From contig JADJXH010000003.1 of NCBI GenBank assembly GCA_016715895.1, forward strand, positions 1,536,501 through 1,600,500: 64,000 nt of DNA, given 5' to 3'. The notes under the pieces are model-generated. The model saw only the letters and a list, made by a program, of their open reading frames with translations. It ran no database searches and was not told where the DNA came from. This stretch comes from Flavobacteriales bacterium (GTDB lineage Bacteria > Bacteroidota > Bacteroidia > Flavobacteriales_F > PHOS-HE28). Below are positions 1 through 9,383 of this stretch, piece after piece. Made by a program: the position numbers and the translations under genes. Position 1 is the first letter of the stretch. Each line of letters begins with the position of its first letter.

Positions 1-1230
1 CGGTGTTGATCGCCTGTGGATCGAAGCGTGGGCCGAAGAGCAGGCGTAGCTCGGCGGCTATCTCCCTCCAAGCGAAGATGGGCTTGGCGGCCATTTTCTC
101 CACGATGCGCTGCTGGGCCAGATAGAGCAGCTTGAGCAGGGCCATGTCGTTGTCGAAGACGCGCTTGGTCTTGGTGTACTTGCGCAGCTGAGCGTGGAAG
201 CCCTCGATGGGATTGGTGGTGTAGATGAGCCGCCGGATGCGCTCGCTGTAGCGGTACTGGCTGGCCAGCAGCGGCCAGTTGGTGTGCCAGGAGCTCACCG
301 CCTGCGGGTAGCGTTCCCCCATTTGTCGCTGAAGACCTCCAGGGCATGCAGCGCTTGCTGCTCACCAGGGGCCCGGTAGATGGCCCGCATGTCCTTGACC
401 ACCTCCTTGTAGTGCTTGTAGCTGACGTACTTCAGGGTATTGCGCACCTGGTGCACGATGCAGAGCTGGATATCGCTCTGTGGGTACACCAAGGAGATCG
501 CGTCGGAGAAGCCGCTCAGGTTGTCGATGCATGCGATCAGCATGTCCTCCACGCCGCGTTGGCGCAGGTCGCCCAGCACGCCCAGCCAGAACTTGGCCCC
601 TTCGCTCTGCCCCACGTACAGGCCCAGCAGGTCCTTGTGGCCATCGGGGCCAACGCCCAAGGCGGTGTATACGGCCTTGTTCACCACGCGCCCTTCCTGC
701 TTCACCTTGAAGTGGATGGCATCGAGCCACACGATCGCGTAGCGCGCCTCCAAGGGCCGCTGCCGCCAGGTCTGTACATCGGCGATCACCTGGTCGGTCA
801 CCGCGCTGATCGTGGCCTCGCTCACCTCGATGCCGTACAGGTCCCGCACATGGTCGCTTATGTCGCGCTGGCTCATCCCAAGCCCGTAGAGCTTGATGAT
901 CTTCATGTCCAGCTCGGCGTTCAGCACGCGCTCGCGCTTGGGCAGCAGCACCGGGTCAAAGGTTCCCTCACGGTCGCGCGGCGTGGCGATCTCCACCTCT
1001 CCGTGGGCGGTCTTCACCCGCTTGCGCCCATGTCCGTTGCGCCGGTTACCTCCAGGCGGCTCCTCGGCCAGGTGAGCGCTCAGCTCGCCCCGTAGCGAGG
1101 CCTCCATCAGTCGCTTCACCAGCGGGGTCAGCACCCCATCGCTGCCGCTCAAGGGCTTGCCCAGTAGCAATTGCTTCATGGCCTCCTTCTCGAAGGCTTC
1201 GTAATCGAACTTGTCCGTCTTGTCCTCCAT
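1..1230 (-). pseudogene. IS256-family transposase, frameshifted and cut by the window edge
   Basis: This gene encodes a DDE transposase of the IS256 (mutator-like) family. The first 300 or so residues are intact and carry two acidic positions, in WLDAIHFKV and CIDNLSGFSDAI. Translation then stops at 295 in TRRR. The homologous C-terminal part continues in another frame from about 317 down to base 1 (WGERYPQ, then YTTNPIEGFHAQLRK with the catalytic Glu, then KTKRVFDND). One extra G in the five-G run at 316-320 would join the two frames. The gene is therefore either a decayed copy or an intact one with a homopolymer sequencing error. The last few codons lie outside the window. It reads away from the pigment cluster. 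Confidence 0.9.
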
Positions 1231-1260
1231 GGGTCAGGTGTTGAAGTTCGCAATCCGGCC

Positions 1261-1284
1261 TGACACACTTTACTGAACAGTCTC
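1261..1284. repeat. Putative terminal inverted repeat of the IS256 element
   Basis: Read on the minus strand this is GAGACTGTTCAGTAAAGTGT followed by GTCA, about 30 bases upstream of the transposase start. The GACTGT...GTGTC form resembles ends of IS256-family elements. The matching far end is outside the window, so neither the pairing nor a target-site duplication can be confirmed. Confidence 0.5.
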
Positions 1285-1640
1285 CGCCGAAGCGATCTCC
1301 CCGGTTGTGACCCAGCCCCTCTCAAGGGAGACTGCCATGGCGCCCCACCCAGCGGCCCATCGCAGCGCCTCGCAGTGACGGTTTGGATGTGCTCTGCGTC
1401 CTCTGCCCCTCTGCGTGAGTTCGAGTCCACTGCTGCCGTCAGGTCGCCTCAGCATTCCGACTCAGTGGACTCTTCTGACTCCCGACTCCCTGGACTCCCG
1501 ACGCAGCAGACTCCCAACTCCCTCCGAACCCATTCCCTCGACGAACCCTCTGGCGCAGGCTTCCTTCTTGGTTCTTCCTCCTTGTTCCTTCTTCCCTGGT
1601 CCTCCCCTGCCGCGCCGCAGCCATTGGCGAAGGCGGCCTC
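1285..1640. repeat. Gene-free mosaic of degraded C/T-rich quasi-tandem repeats
   Basis: No believable gene lies in these 356 bases. They hold several blocks of short imperfect repeats: CTCTG units at 1391-1417; GACTCCC/GACTCC units at about 1477-1525; and TTCCTT/TTCTTCC units at 1561-1600. The blocks differ in sequence but share a style of short words repeated with small variations. Comparable patches occur at 33189-33278, 35711-36356 and 42273-42366. They lie between the IS256 end and the end of the pigment operon. Confidence 0.6.
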
Positions 1641-3191
1641 CTACCCCTTCACCAGCACCTCCCCTCCGCCGGTCTCCCGCTGGATCTTCTCCACCAGGTA
1701 GCGCTTGCCCACCAGCTCCGCGCAGGTGACCACGCTGCTCACGGTGACCCCCAGGATGCCGTGCAGGTTGATGTTCTGCCCGGTGAGGAAGAGGTTGGGC
1801 ACCTTGGTGCGGGGCGAGAGGTAGGTGCGCATCGGTGCGCTGGCCTCCTTTTGGATGCCGTAGGTGGTGCCGTCCGGGCAGCCGATGTAGTCGCGGAAGG
1901 TGAGCGGCGTGGTGGTCCAGCGACCGGTGATGGCATCGCGCAACGCGGGGTACCGCCGATGCACCTGCTCCAGCACCTCCTCCGCCTTCCGCTGCTTGAA
2001 CGTCTCGTAGTCGCCCTCCCGCTCGGCCGGTTCGGCCACCGTGTTGCGCGACCCGGACCAGCGGGCCACCTCACTGAACGGCATGAAGGTCATGATGGAC
2101 AGCGCGTCCACCGTGCCGTCGCCGCCGTGCATCAAGGGCGTGAACAGCATGAACTGACCGCGCTGACGGCCGGAGCCCGGGTCCATGGGCGCCCACACGT
2201 CGTGATCGGCGAAGTGGTAGTGGTTGTGGTCGTGGTAGGGAAATGAACCCGGCCGCAGCGCCAGATGCACGCAGAAGGTGCCGATGGTGTTGTCCATCGC
2301 CTTCACGCGGTTGCGGTAGGCGGGACGCACGCCGTCGCCGGTGATCAGGTCCAGCACCGTGGCCGGATGCACGTCGGCCACCACGCGCCGGGCCGCGAAG
2401 CGATCGCCGTCCGCCGTGTGCACGGCGCTGACGCCTGTGGCATCCGTATCCAACCGGGTGACGCGCTTCCGGGGCAGGATGACCGCGCCGTGCGCACGCG
2501 CCTCCCGGGCGAGCAACTTGGCGAGCTGCGATCCGCCGTCCACGCAGCGCCAGGCGCTTTCGATGTAGGTGTTCAGCACCAGGGCGTGCATGTAGAACGG
2601 GGTGCGGTCGCCGTGGCCGGCGTGCAGCACATTGGGCGCACCGAGCACCGCGCGCAAGCGGGGGTCGCGGGTCAGCGAAGCGATGTGGTCGCGGGCGTTC
2701 ACCTGCAGGGCGGGATCCTCCCACTCATTGTGCTCGGCGTAACGCAGGTAGTAGAGCGGGAAGCGTTCGCAGGTGGCGCGCACGTCATCGCTGAAGCGCT
2801 GGATGGCCGCTCGTTCGGCCGGGAAGTGCTGCACCAGCCGCTCCACGAAGTGGGCATGCCCCTGGGCCAGCGGATGCTCGGTGGGGTCGTCGCCGAAGGT
2901 GATGCGGTCGAAACCGTCCACGTCCATGCGGTGCAGCTTCAGTCCGTCGCGGATGCCGAGGTAGCGGAAGTAGCGGTCCAGGTTCTGGCCGGGCAGCAGG
3001 CCGCCGAGGTAGTGCACCCCGGTGTCGAAGAGCCGCTTATCCCGGCTGAACACCTGAAGGCTGCCGCCGAGCTGGCTGTTCTGCTCCAGCACGCACACGC
3101 TCAAGCCTTCCCGCGCGAGGATCACGGCGCATTCCAGCCCGCCGAGCCCGGCGCCGATCACCAGCACGTCGAAGGAGCGGTCGGTGCTCAT
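1641..3191 (-). CDS. CrtI/phytoene desaturase-like FAD-dependent oxidoreductase of the pigment cluster
   Basis: A 516-residue NAD(P)/FAD-dependent oxidoreductase of the phytoene desaturase/retinol saturase superfamily. Near the N-terminus it has the dinucleotide-binding motif VIGAGLGGLE followed by LEQNSQLGGS, and near the C-terminus the FAD-contact segment LFLTGQNINLHGILG. The start chosen (MSTDRSF) overlaps the stop of the upstream fusion gene by four bases (ATGA). The longer reading adds 19 low-complexity residues and is unlikely. Such enzymes occur in flexirubin clusters, where a desaturation or reduction of the polyene is plausible; the exact reaction is inferred. No signal peptide is seen. 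Confidence 0.85.
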   Translation of the reverse strand: MSTDRSFDVLVIGAGLGGLECAVILAREGLSVCVLEQNSQLGGSLQVFSRDKRLFDTGVHYLGGLLPGQNLDRYFRYLGIRDGLKLHRMDVDGFDRITFGDDPTEHPLAQGHAHFVERLVQHFPAERAAIQRFSDDVRATCERFPLYYLRYAEHNEWEDPALQVNARDHIASLTRDPRLRAVLGAPNVLHAGHGDRTPFYMHALVLNTYIESAWRCVDGGSQLAKLLAREARAHGAVILPRKRVTRLDTDATGVSAVHTADGDRFAARRVVADVHPATVLDLITGDGVRPAYRNRVKAMDNTIGTFCVHLALRPGSFPYHDHNHYHFADHDVWAPMDPGSGRQRGQFMLFTPLMHGGDGTVDALSIMTFMPFSEVARWSGSRNTVAEPAEREGDYETFKQRKAEEVLEQVHRRYPALRDAITGRWTTTPLTFRDYIGCPDGTTYGIQKEASAPMRTYLSPRTKVPNLFLTGQNINLHGILGVTVSSVVTCAELVGKRYLVEKIQRETGGGEVLVKG

Positions 3192-6100
3192 GCCGGCTTG
3201 GTCAGGGTCGCCAGGGCGTTGGAGGTGATGCGGCCTTCGTCCACCCACTCCAGGCGGAGGCCGTGCGCGGCGGCCATGCGCTCGAGGTCCTTCCGGCCCA
3301 TGAAGGTGAGCGGCGCAGCGGTCTTGTTGAAGCCCAGGCCGGTGGAGAAGCGCTCCGTCCAGCGGGTGCGGGCGTGGCGTTGGGCATCGCCCGTGAAGCC
3401 GTCGCGCACCACGATGACGCCGCCCGGGCGCAGGGCCTCCGCACAGGACCGCAGCAGGTCCTCCTGGCGCGCCATCGGCAGGTAGTGCAGCACATCCTTC
3501 AGCACATAGGCATCGGCCGGTGGCGGCCTCCAGGTGAGCAGGTCCGCGGTCTCGAACCGCAGGTTGTCGCCGCGCAACAGGCTGTGCGCGGCCACGGCCA
3601 CCTTGTCGGCATCATGGTCCACGCCGAGCAGCTTGCGCTCCGGCGCGCTCCAGTGCAACAGGTAGGTGAGGGGGCCATACCCGCAGCCCAGGTCCACGAT
3701 GTCGCCCGCGCGGGGCAGCAGGGCGTGGATGCGCTCATCGAGGCGGGCATCGATGCGTGACTTGATGCGGATGTACCACTCCAGCACGGGTCCCTTGTAT
3801 GTGAAGGCCCGCACCAGCTGACCGCGGAAGAACGACGGCGTCTCCCGCGCCTCACGCAGGGCGGTGTGCTCCTTTCTGAACCACGCGGCGATGGCCTTGG
3901 TGCGCTCCTTCAGCGGCTCCTGCGGAAAGCGCGGATCGTCCGGCATGATCGCCGGCAGCGTGCGCATGGTGATGGTGGTGTCCTTCAGCATGGCATCGCT
4001 CTTGGCCATGGCATAGCCCACGCCGTGCAGCAGCACGGGCACCACCGGCAGTCGCAGCTCCTGCGCCATGTGGAAGGCACCCTTGTGGAAACGTCCGATG
4101 CGCCCATCGCGGCTGCGGGTGCCCTCGGGGAACACCACCAGGCTCCAGCCGCGCTGCACCGCATCGCGCACCCGGACGGTGTTGGTGACGATGTCGTCCT
4201 CGCTGCGCACGAAGCCCGTGAAGCGCACGAAGGCCCCGAAGAAGGGCGAGTTCCACACCCAGCGGTTGGTCATCATGATGGTGCGCGGATGCACCATGAG
4301 CATCACCAGGATGTCCACGAAGGAGGCGTGGTTCGCGACGAGGATGGCGGGACCCTTGCGCAGCGCCGGGCGGAAGTCCTGCACATCCTTGCGCACATTG
4401 GCCATCACGTACACCAGGGAGCGGGTGAAGACCTTGAGCGAGCGGCCGAAGACGCGGCGCTTGGTCTCCCGCGGGATGGGCGAGATGGCCACGAGCGGCA
4501 GCACCGCGAGCTGCACGAGGCAGCCGGCCAGGAAATAGACGAACGCGAAGAGCGAGATCAGCAGGGAGCGCAGGGTGAAGGGCAGCCGGCCTTTCGCCGC
4601 ACGGCCCGTGATGAGCCACCGGAACAGCACGGGCTGCACCGTGAGGGAGATCACCAGGATGCAGAGCATGCCCACCACGCTGAGCAGGGCGATGCTGCGC
4701 AGGGCGGGGTGCTCGGCCAGGAGCAGGACACCGGTGCCGATCACGGTGCTGGCCACCGACAGCACCACGCCGGTGCGGATGGCGGGCAGGTCGTCGCTGC
4801 CGTCGCGGTAGCGGTTCAGGATGCCGCTGCTGGTGAACAGGCAATAGTCGTCGCCCAGGCCGAAGATGAAGGTGCACACCAGCACGTTCACCATGTTGAA
4901 GGGGATGTCGAACAGCCCGCAGATGCCCAGGATCCATACCCAGCTCAGCAGCATCGGCAGGAAGGTGATCACGGCCAGCTCGATGCGCCCGTAGGTGATC
5001 AGCAGCACCCCGAACACGAGCAAGGAGGTGAGCCAGAGGATGCGCTGCAGCTCGTCCCCCACGAGGGTCTTGAGCCGGTCACCGAGCAGGCCGCGGTGCA
5101 GCACCTCGCTGGTGGTGCCGGCGAGCAGGGCCTCCACGTGATCCTCATCGCCGGGGCGCACCCGCGCCAGGGAGACGACGCGCACACGCCCATCGGGCAG
5201 CCGCGTCACCGCGCCTTCCTCCAGCAGGGCCTTCGTGGCACTGTCCACCGGAAGCGCCCGCGCGCCTGCGACGGACCGCAGGAGCGGTGCGAAGGCCTCG
5301 GCCACGAAACCGGCGCGATCGGCCGCTTCCAGGAACCGTGACCTGAACACCGCCGTGTCAGTTCGCTGCAGCGCTCCACCCCAGGCCGACCGGGACGCCA
5401 GGCGCACACTGTCCGCCGGCAGCAGGTCCGTGGGTGAGACCAGTGTGACGAAGGGGGCCGGCGATGCCGTGCGAAGGCGATGGACCGCACCGGTCGCGGC
5501 GCGGCGCGCGCCTTCCTCATCCTCCGCCTCGCTGACGATGAACACCGTGCGCAGATCGCCGGCCGCACCGAACAGACGCTCCCGCAGTTCGCGCATGGTG
5601 TCCGGCATGTAGCTCATCCGCTCCGGATCGTCCTCGAAGCGCACGCGGTCCACGAAAGGCCAGAGGGCGAGGGTGATCACCAGGACCGCGAGCGGGCTCC
5701 ACGCCTCCACGCGCCGCCGCCAGCCAGGGGTGGCCCGGGATCGGGCGGCGTTCGATGGGGGGGCCGGCCATCGCACGGGAACATGGGGCAATACCACCAG
5801 GGTGAACAGCGCGGCGGAGCCCAGCATGAGCGCCGCCATAAGGCCGAGATCGCGGAGCAACGGAGCGTCCAGGGTGCGCAGGGCCATGAAGGCCAGGATG
5901 GTGGTGAAGCATCCCAGCAGCAGCGGCGCGGCCACATCACGCACCGTACGCTCCACATCGCGGCTGTGGCGCAGGTGGGTGAAGTGGTGCAGCGCATAGT
6001 CCAGGGCGATGCCCAGCAAGGTGGCCGAGACGCCGAGCGCGATGGACGAGAGGGTGGGCGCCACCCAGGCCAGGATGCTCAACGCGTTCAGCAGGCCGAA

Positions 6101-6994
6101 CGCGGCGGGCAGCAGCACGAGCACTGGCATGCTCCACTTCCGGTAGTGGAGCAGCAGGAGCAACAGGAAGAGCGCCACGGAGATGACCGTGGTGCGGCGC
6201 GTATCGGCGGCCACACGCAGGTTGTTGGCCCGTGCGATCGCCGCGGGGCCGAAGACCTCGGCTTGGACGCCGGTGCCACAGGCCTCGGCCATCCGGAGGC
6301 GCACCTCGTCCACCAGGCGGTCCAACGCGGTATCGGGCAGGTCGGGCCGCGGACGCATAAGCACCACGGCGGTCGTGCCGCTCCGGTCCAGGAGCACACC
6401 GGAGGAACCGTCCACCCCGCCCAGGTCCGAGCGGGCGCGCAGGGCTTGCAGGTGGCCGCCCAGCAGAAGGGCCGGGTCGCCCAGGATCAGCGGCTCCTGC
6501 ACCAGGCCTCCAGGTCCCAGCAGGCGGGCGCGTACCATGCCCATCAGGCTGTCCAGACCGTGGTCATCAAGGGCCAGCAGGCGAGACAGTGCGGCCGTGT
6601 CGGCGAAGGCGGGCAGGTCGCGCAGGGCCACGTCCACCGCAGCATCGAACCATTGCGGGTCCGGCGTGTTGTCGACCTGCATGACAAGCCCAGCACCAGC
6701 TCCGGAACGCACGGCCTGTACAAAGCGGTCTGAGGCGGCCATGGCGCTGTCCGGCGGGACGCCCGAGCCCGCGGTGAACCCGACCATCAGGCGGTCGGCA
6801 CCCGGGCCGGTGGCCAACAAGTCCCGGAACCGGTCCACACCAGGGTCGCTCGGCAGGGCTTGGAAGAGGTCGTTCACCAACCGGAGGCGTGGGATGGAAA
6901 CGCCCACGAACGCGGCCCAGGCGACCATCAGGACCGCCAGCGACCATCGTCTGGTGCTGAGCATCCGGTACAACGCGCTGAACCCTGCTCCCAT
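3188..6994 (-). CDS. Trifunctional MMPL transporter / lysophospholipid acyltransferase / SAM methyltransferase
   Basis: A 1268-residue three-part fusion. Residues 1 to about 800 form an MMPL/RND-type lipid exporter with an N-terminal membrane helix and two membrane bundles. The helices carry GIALDYALHHFTHL near residue 331 and GLGDDYCLFTS near 713, a duplicated half typical of the family. Residues about 860-1050 are a PlsC-type 1-acylglycerol-phosphate acyltransferase, with the HX4D motif in NHASFVDI near 888 and FPEGTRSR near 957. Residues about 1090-1268 are a class I methyltransferase with DLGCGYGP near 1098. This architecture is known from Bacteroidota flexirubin clusters. I infer that it moves the pigment lipid across the inner membrane and modifies or esterifies it. 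It is the first gene of the left arm and diverges from the ammonia-lyase operon. Confidence 0.9.
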   Translation of the reverse strand: MGAGFSALYRMLSTRRWSLAVLMVAWAAFVGVSIPRLRLVNDLFQALPSDPGVDRFRDLLATGPGADRLMVGFTAGSGVPPDSAMAASDRFVQAVRSGAGAGLVMQVDNTPDPQWFDAAVDVALRDLPAFADTAALSRLLALDDHGLDSLMGMVRARLLGPGGLVQEPLILGDPALLLGGHLQALRARSDLGGVDGSSGVLLDRSGTTAVVLMRPRPDLPDTALDRLVDEVRLRMAEACGTGVQAEVFGPAAIARANNLRVAADTRRTTVISVALFLLLLLLHYRKWSMPVLVLLPAAFGLLNALSILAWVAPTLSSIALGVSATLLGIALDYALHHFTHLRHSRDVERTVRDVAAPLLLGCFTTILAFMALRTLDAPLLRDLGLMAALMLGSAALFTLVVLPHVPVRWPAPPSNAARSRATPGWRRRVEAWSPLAVLVITLALWPFVDRVRFEDDPERMSYMPDTMRELRERLFGAAGDLRTVFIVSEAEDEEGARRAATGAVHRLRTASPAPFVTLVSPTDLLPADSVRLASRSAWGGALQRTDTAVFRSRFLEAADRAGFVAEAFAPLLRSVAGARALPVDSATKALLEEGAVTRLPDGRVRVVSLARVRPGDEDHVEALLAGTTSEVLHRGLLGDRLKTLVGDELQRILWLTSLLVFGVLLITYGRIELAVITFLPMLLSWVWILGICGLFDIPFNMVNVLVCTFIFGLGDDYCLFTSSGILNRYRDGSDDLPAIRTGVVLSVASTVIGTGVLLLAEHPALRSIALLSVVGMLCILVISLTVQPVLFRWLITGRAAKGRLPFTLRSLLISLFAFVYFLAGCLVQLAVLPLVAISPIPRETKRRVFGRSLKVFTRSLVYVMANVRKDVQDFRPALRKGPAILVANHASFVDILVMLMVHPRTIMMTNRWVWNSPFFGAFVRFTGFVRSEDDIVTNTVRVRDAVQRGWSLVVFPEGTRSRDGRIGRFHKGAFHMAQELRLPVVPVLLHGVGYAMAKSDAMLKDTTITMRTLPAIMPDDPRFPQEPLKERTKAIAAWFRKEHTALREARETPSFFRGQLVRAFTYKGPVLEWYIRIKSRIDARLDERIHALLPRAGDIVDLGCGYGPLTYLLHWSAPERKLLGVDHDADKVAVAAHSLLRGDNLRFETADLLTWRPPPADAYVLKDVLHYLPMARQEDLLRSCAEALRPGGVIVVRDGFTGDAQRHARTRWTERFSTGLGFNKTAAPLTFMGRKDLERMAAAHGLRLEWVDEGRITSNALATLTKPA

Positions 6995-7026
6995 CCTCGT
7001 GCGTCACGCGGTCGCCACGGACCCGG

Positions 7027-7034
7027 CGAAATTA
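7027..7034 (-). promoter_or_regulatory. Candidate -7 box for the left pigment operon
   Basis: The minus strand reads TAATTTCG, one base from the Bacteroidota -7 consensus TAnnTTTG, 32 bases upstream of the fusion-gene start. No clear -33 TTG is visible. Confidence 0.45.
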
Positions 7035-7048
7035 GACCGGTCGGTTAA
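7032..7048. promoter_or_regulatory. Candidate TetR-type operator between the divergent pigment promoters
   Basis: TTAGACCGGTCGGTTAA lies between and overlaps both -7 boxes. It contains the perfect palindrome GACCGGTC and has the layout TTA(G)ACC-N4-GGTTAA. The TetR gene at 53184 carries TTAACC-N4-GGTTAA at its own promoter. The left half here has one extra G. Binding by any TetR protein is an inference. Confidence 0.4.
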
Positions 7049-7053
7049 CTTTG
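7046..7053 (+). promoter_or_regulatory. -7 box for the right pigment operon
   Basis: TAACTTTG matches the Bacteroidota -7 consensus TAnnTTTG exactly and lies in the 83-base gap between the two operons. It also argues that the TTG at 7051 inside the box is not the translation start. Confidence 0.65.
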
Positions 7054-7077
7054 CCCGCCTTTTCCCAACCCTTGCCC

Positions 7078-8634
7078 GTGACCGTGGACATCCGCCCCCG
7101 CACTGTGCGTGACCTTGACCTTGAGTCCTTCGTGGCCATCGCGATGGGCGAAGGCACGCTGCGTCCCTCGGCGGAGGACCTGGACGCGGCCGACCGGTCC
7201 TACGCATTTCTGCAGGAGTTCGCACGGGACAAGGTGATCTACGGCATCAACACGGGCTTCGGCCCCTTGGTGCAATACCACATCCCGGAGGCCGACAGCG
7301 AGCGGCTTCAGTACAACCTGCTGCGGAGCCACGCTTCGGGCATGGGCGCCCCCCTGCCGGATGCGGCGGTGCGGGCCTGCATGCTGAGCCGGGCGATCAC
7401 CTTCCTTCTGGGCTATTCCGGCGTGAGCCGGGCCACCATCGACCAGTTACTGGTCTACCTGGAGCGCGGCATCCACCCCACCATCCCGCAGCACGGCGGT
7501 GTGGGCGCCAGCGGCGACCTGGTGCAACAGGCCCACATCGGCCTGGGCCTGATCGGCGAAGGCACGGGCACCTACAAGGGCGTGCGCCTGCCCATGGCCG
7601 ACATCCTCAAGGAGGCGGGCATCGCCCCGCTGAAGTTGAGCATGCGCGACGGCCTGGCCATCGTGAACGGCACGGCCTGCATGAGCGGCCTGGGCGCCAT
7701 CAACGTGCACCATGCCCGCCGGCTGGTGGACCGCGCCATCGCCATGGGCGCGCTCATCAGCGAGGTGGTGGGCGCCTATGACGACCACCTGAGCGACGTG
7801 CTCAACGGCGCCAAGCGCCACACCGGCCAGAACGTGGTGGCCGCCGGGCTGCGCGGAAGGTTGGAGGGTGCGGGATGGACGAAGAAGCGCGAGGAGCACC
7901 TGTACAAGCAGCGCGACCGGTCCAACGGCAGCATGTTCGACCATAAGGTACAGGAGCACTACAGCATCCGGTGCATCCCGCAGGTGCTCGGGCCCATCCA
8001 CGACACCGTGGAGCAGAGCGCCCGGGCCATCCACGACGAGCTGTTGAGCGTGGACGACAATCCCGTGGTGGACCACCGCACGGCCAGCGTGTACCACGGC
8101 GGCAACTTCCACGGCGACCAGGTGGCGCTGGCCATGGACCAGATGAAGCTGGCGGTGGCCAAGCTGTGCATGCTCACCGAGCGCCAGCTGAACTTCCTGC
8201 TGAACGACAAGGTGAACGGCCGCTTCCCGCCGTTCCTGGTGATGGGCCGCCCGGGCATCGACTACGGGCTGCAGGGCATCCAGTTCACCGCCGTGAGCAC
8301 CACGGCCGAGTGCCAGGCGCTGAGCACCTCGCTGTACGTGCACTCCATCCCGAACAACAACGACAACCAGGACATCGTGAGCATGGGCAGCAACGCGGCG
8401 TGGATGGCGGCGCGGGTGATCGACAATACCGCGCAGGTGATGGCCATCCAATGCCTGGCCCTGGCGCAGGCGGTGGACATCGCCGGGGTGAAGGACACGC
8501 TGGCCCCCGCCAACCGGGCCTTTTACGAGGAGATCCGCGCGGTGGCCGCACCCGTGATCGCCGATGCCCCCAGCACGGCCATCCTGCATGAACTGCGCAC
8601 CCGGCTCCTGATCCACGACCTGTTCCCCGGATGA
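7078..8634 (+). CDS. Aromatic amino acid (probably tyrosine) ammonia-lyase
   Basis: A MIO-dependent ammonia-lyase that should deaminate tyrosine to 4-coumarate, the aryl starter of flexirubin-type polyenes. The Ala-Ser-Gly that cyclises to MIO is in GGVGASGDLVQQ, near residues 144-146. The selectivity pair in LQYNLLRSHASG is Ser-His. That alone would suggest histidine, but the characterised Flavobacterium johnsoniae tyrosine ammonia-lyase shares the same LQYNL-RSH segment. Stretches such as YHGGNFHGD, ERQLN and VHSIPNNNDNQDIVSMG also match it closely. The start is a GTG at 7078; GTG at 7084 is equally possible, and TTG at 7051 lies inside the promoter. It is first in a 16-gene operon and overlaps fabG by four bases. 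Confidence 0.88.
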   Translation: MTVDIRPRTVRDLDLESFVAIAMGEGTLRPSAEDLDAADRSYAFLQEFARDKVIYGINTGFGPLVQYHIPEADSERLQYNLLRSHASGMGAPLPDAAVRACMLSRAITFLLGYSGVSRATIDQLLVYLERGIHPTIPQHGGVGASGDLVQQAHIGLGLIGEGTGTYKGVRLPMADILKEAGIAPLKLSMRDGLAIVNGTACMSGLGAINVHHARRLVDRAIAMGALISEVVGAYDDHLSDVLNGAKRHTGQNVVAAGLRGRLEGAGWTKKREEHLYKQRDRSNGSMFDHKVQEHYSIRCIPQVLGPIHDTVEQSARAIHDELLSVDDNPVVDHRTASVYHGGNFHGDQVALAMDQMKLAVAKLCMLTERQLNFLLNDKVNGRFPPFLVMGRPGIDYGLQGIQFTAVSTTAECQALSTSLYVHSIPNNNDNQDIVSMGSNAAWMAARVIDNTAQVMAIQCLALAQAVDIAGVKDTLAPANRAFYEEIRAVAAPVIADAPSTAILHELRTRLLIHDLFPG

Positions 8635-9377
8635 GCGCCACCCCCGAACGCTACGCCCTGGTCACCGGGGCCTCCCGCGGCATCGGTCGCGCGGTGGCCC
8701 TCGCCCTGGCCGCCGACCATGGCTTGAACATCCTGGTGAACTACGCCAAGGGGGCCGAGCAGGCCGAAGAGACCGCCCGGATGGTGCGCGAGCACGGCGT
8801 GAAGGCCGAGACCCTGGGCTTCGATGTCACCGACCGCGATGCCGTGCATGCGGCCATCACCACCTGGACCGAGGCCCACCCGGAAGCCCGCATCGAGGTG
8901 CTCGTCAACAACGCCGGCATCACCAAGGACAATCTGTTCGTCTTCCTGCCGCCCGAGGACTGGCATGCGGTGATCGACACCAGCCTGCACGGGTTCTTCA
9001 ATGTCACCAGCGCCGTGATGCAGAAGATGGTACGGCAGCGCTCGGGCCGCATCATCAACGTGGTGAGCGTTTCGGGCGCCAAGGGCGTGGCCGGGCAGAC
9101 CAACTACAGCGCCGCGAAGGCCGCCGTCATCGGGGCCACGCGCAGCCTGGCCCAGGAGGTGGCCAAGCGGAAGATCACGGTGAACGCCGTGGCGCCGGGC
9201 TTCATCCGCACGGACATGACCAAGGACCTGCCGGTGGACCAGCTCAAGGGCATGATCCCCATGGAGCGCTTCGGCGAACCCGAGGAGGTGGCCCACGCGG
9301 TGTCGTTCCTCGCCTCCCCGCGCGCCAGCTACATCACCGGCGAGGTGATCCACGTCAACGGCGGCATCCATTCCTGA
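8631..9377 (+). CDS. fabG: 3-oxoacyl-ACP reductase (FabG-like)
   Basis: A 248-residue short-chain dehydrogenase that reduces 3-ketoacyl-ACP with NADPH during polyene chain extension. It has TGASRGIG for the cofactor, NNAG, a catalytic Ser in VSVSGAKG and the YxxxK pair at Tyr159/Lys163 (NYSAAKAA), plus PGFIRTDM. It ends in the usual VNGGIHS. It overlaps the ammonia-lyase stop (ATGA) and precedes a ketosynthase by six bases, so it probably serves the pigment pathway rather than housekeeping fatty-acid synthesis. Confidence 0.93.
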   Translation: MSATPERYALVTGASRGIGRAVALALAADHGLNILVNYAKGAEQAEETARMVREHGVKAETLGFDVTDRDAVHAAITTWTEAHPEARIEVLVNNAGITKDNLFVFLPPEDWHAVIDTSLHGFFNVTSAVMQKMVRQRSGRIINVVSVSGAKGVAGQTNYSAAKAAVIGATRSLAQEVAKRKITVNAVAPGFIRTDMTKDLPVDQLKGMIPMERFGEPEEVAHAVSFLASPRASYITGEVIHVNGGIHS

Positions 9378-9383
9378 TCGCCC

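Noticed and set aside
7078..8634. Histidine ammonia-lyase (hutH) of histidine breakdown, suggested by the Ser-His pair
   Set aside because: No hutU, hutI or hutG is nearby, the gene heads a polyene cluster, and the sequence matches the Flavobacterium tyrosine enzyme, which has the same pair.
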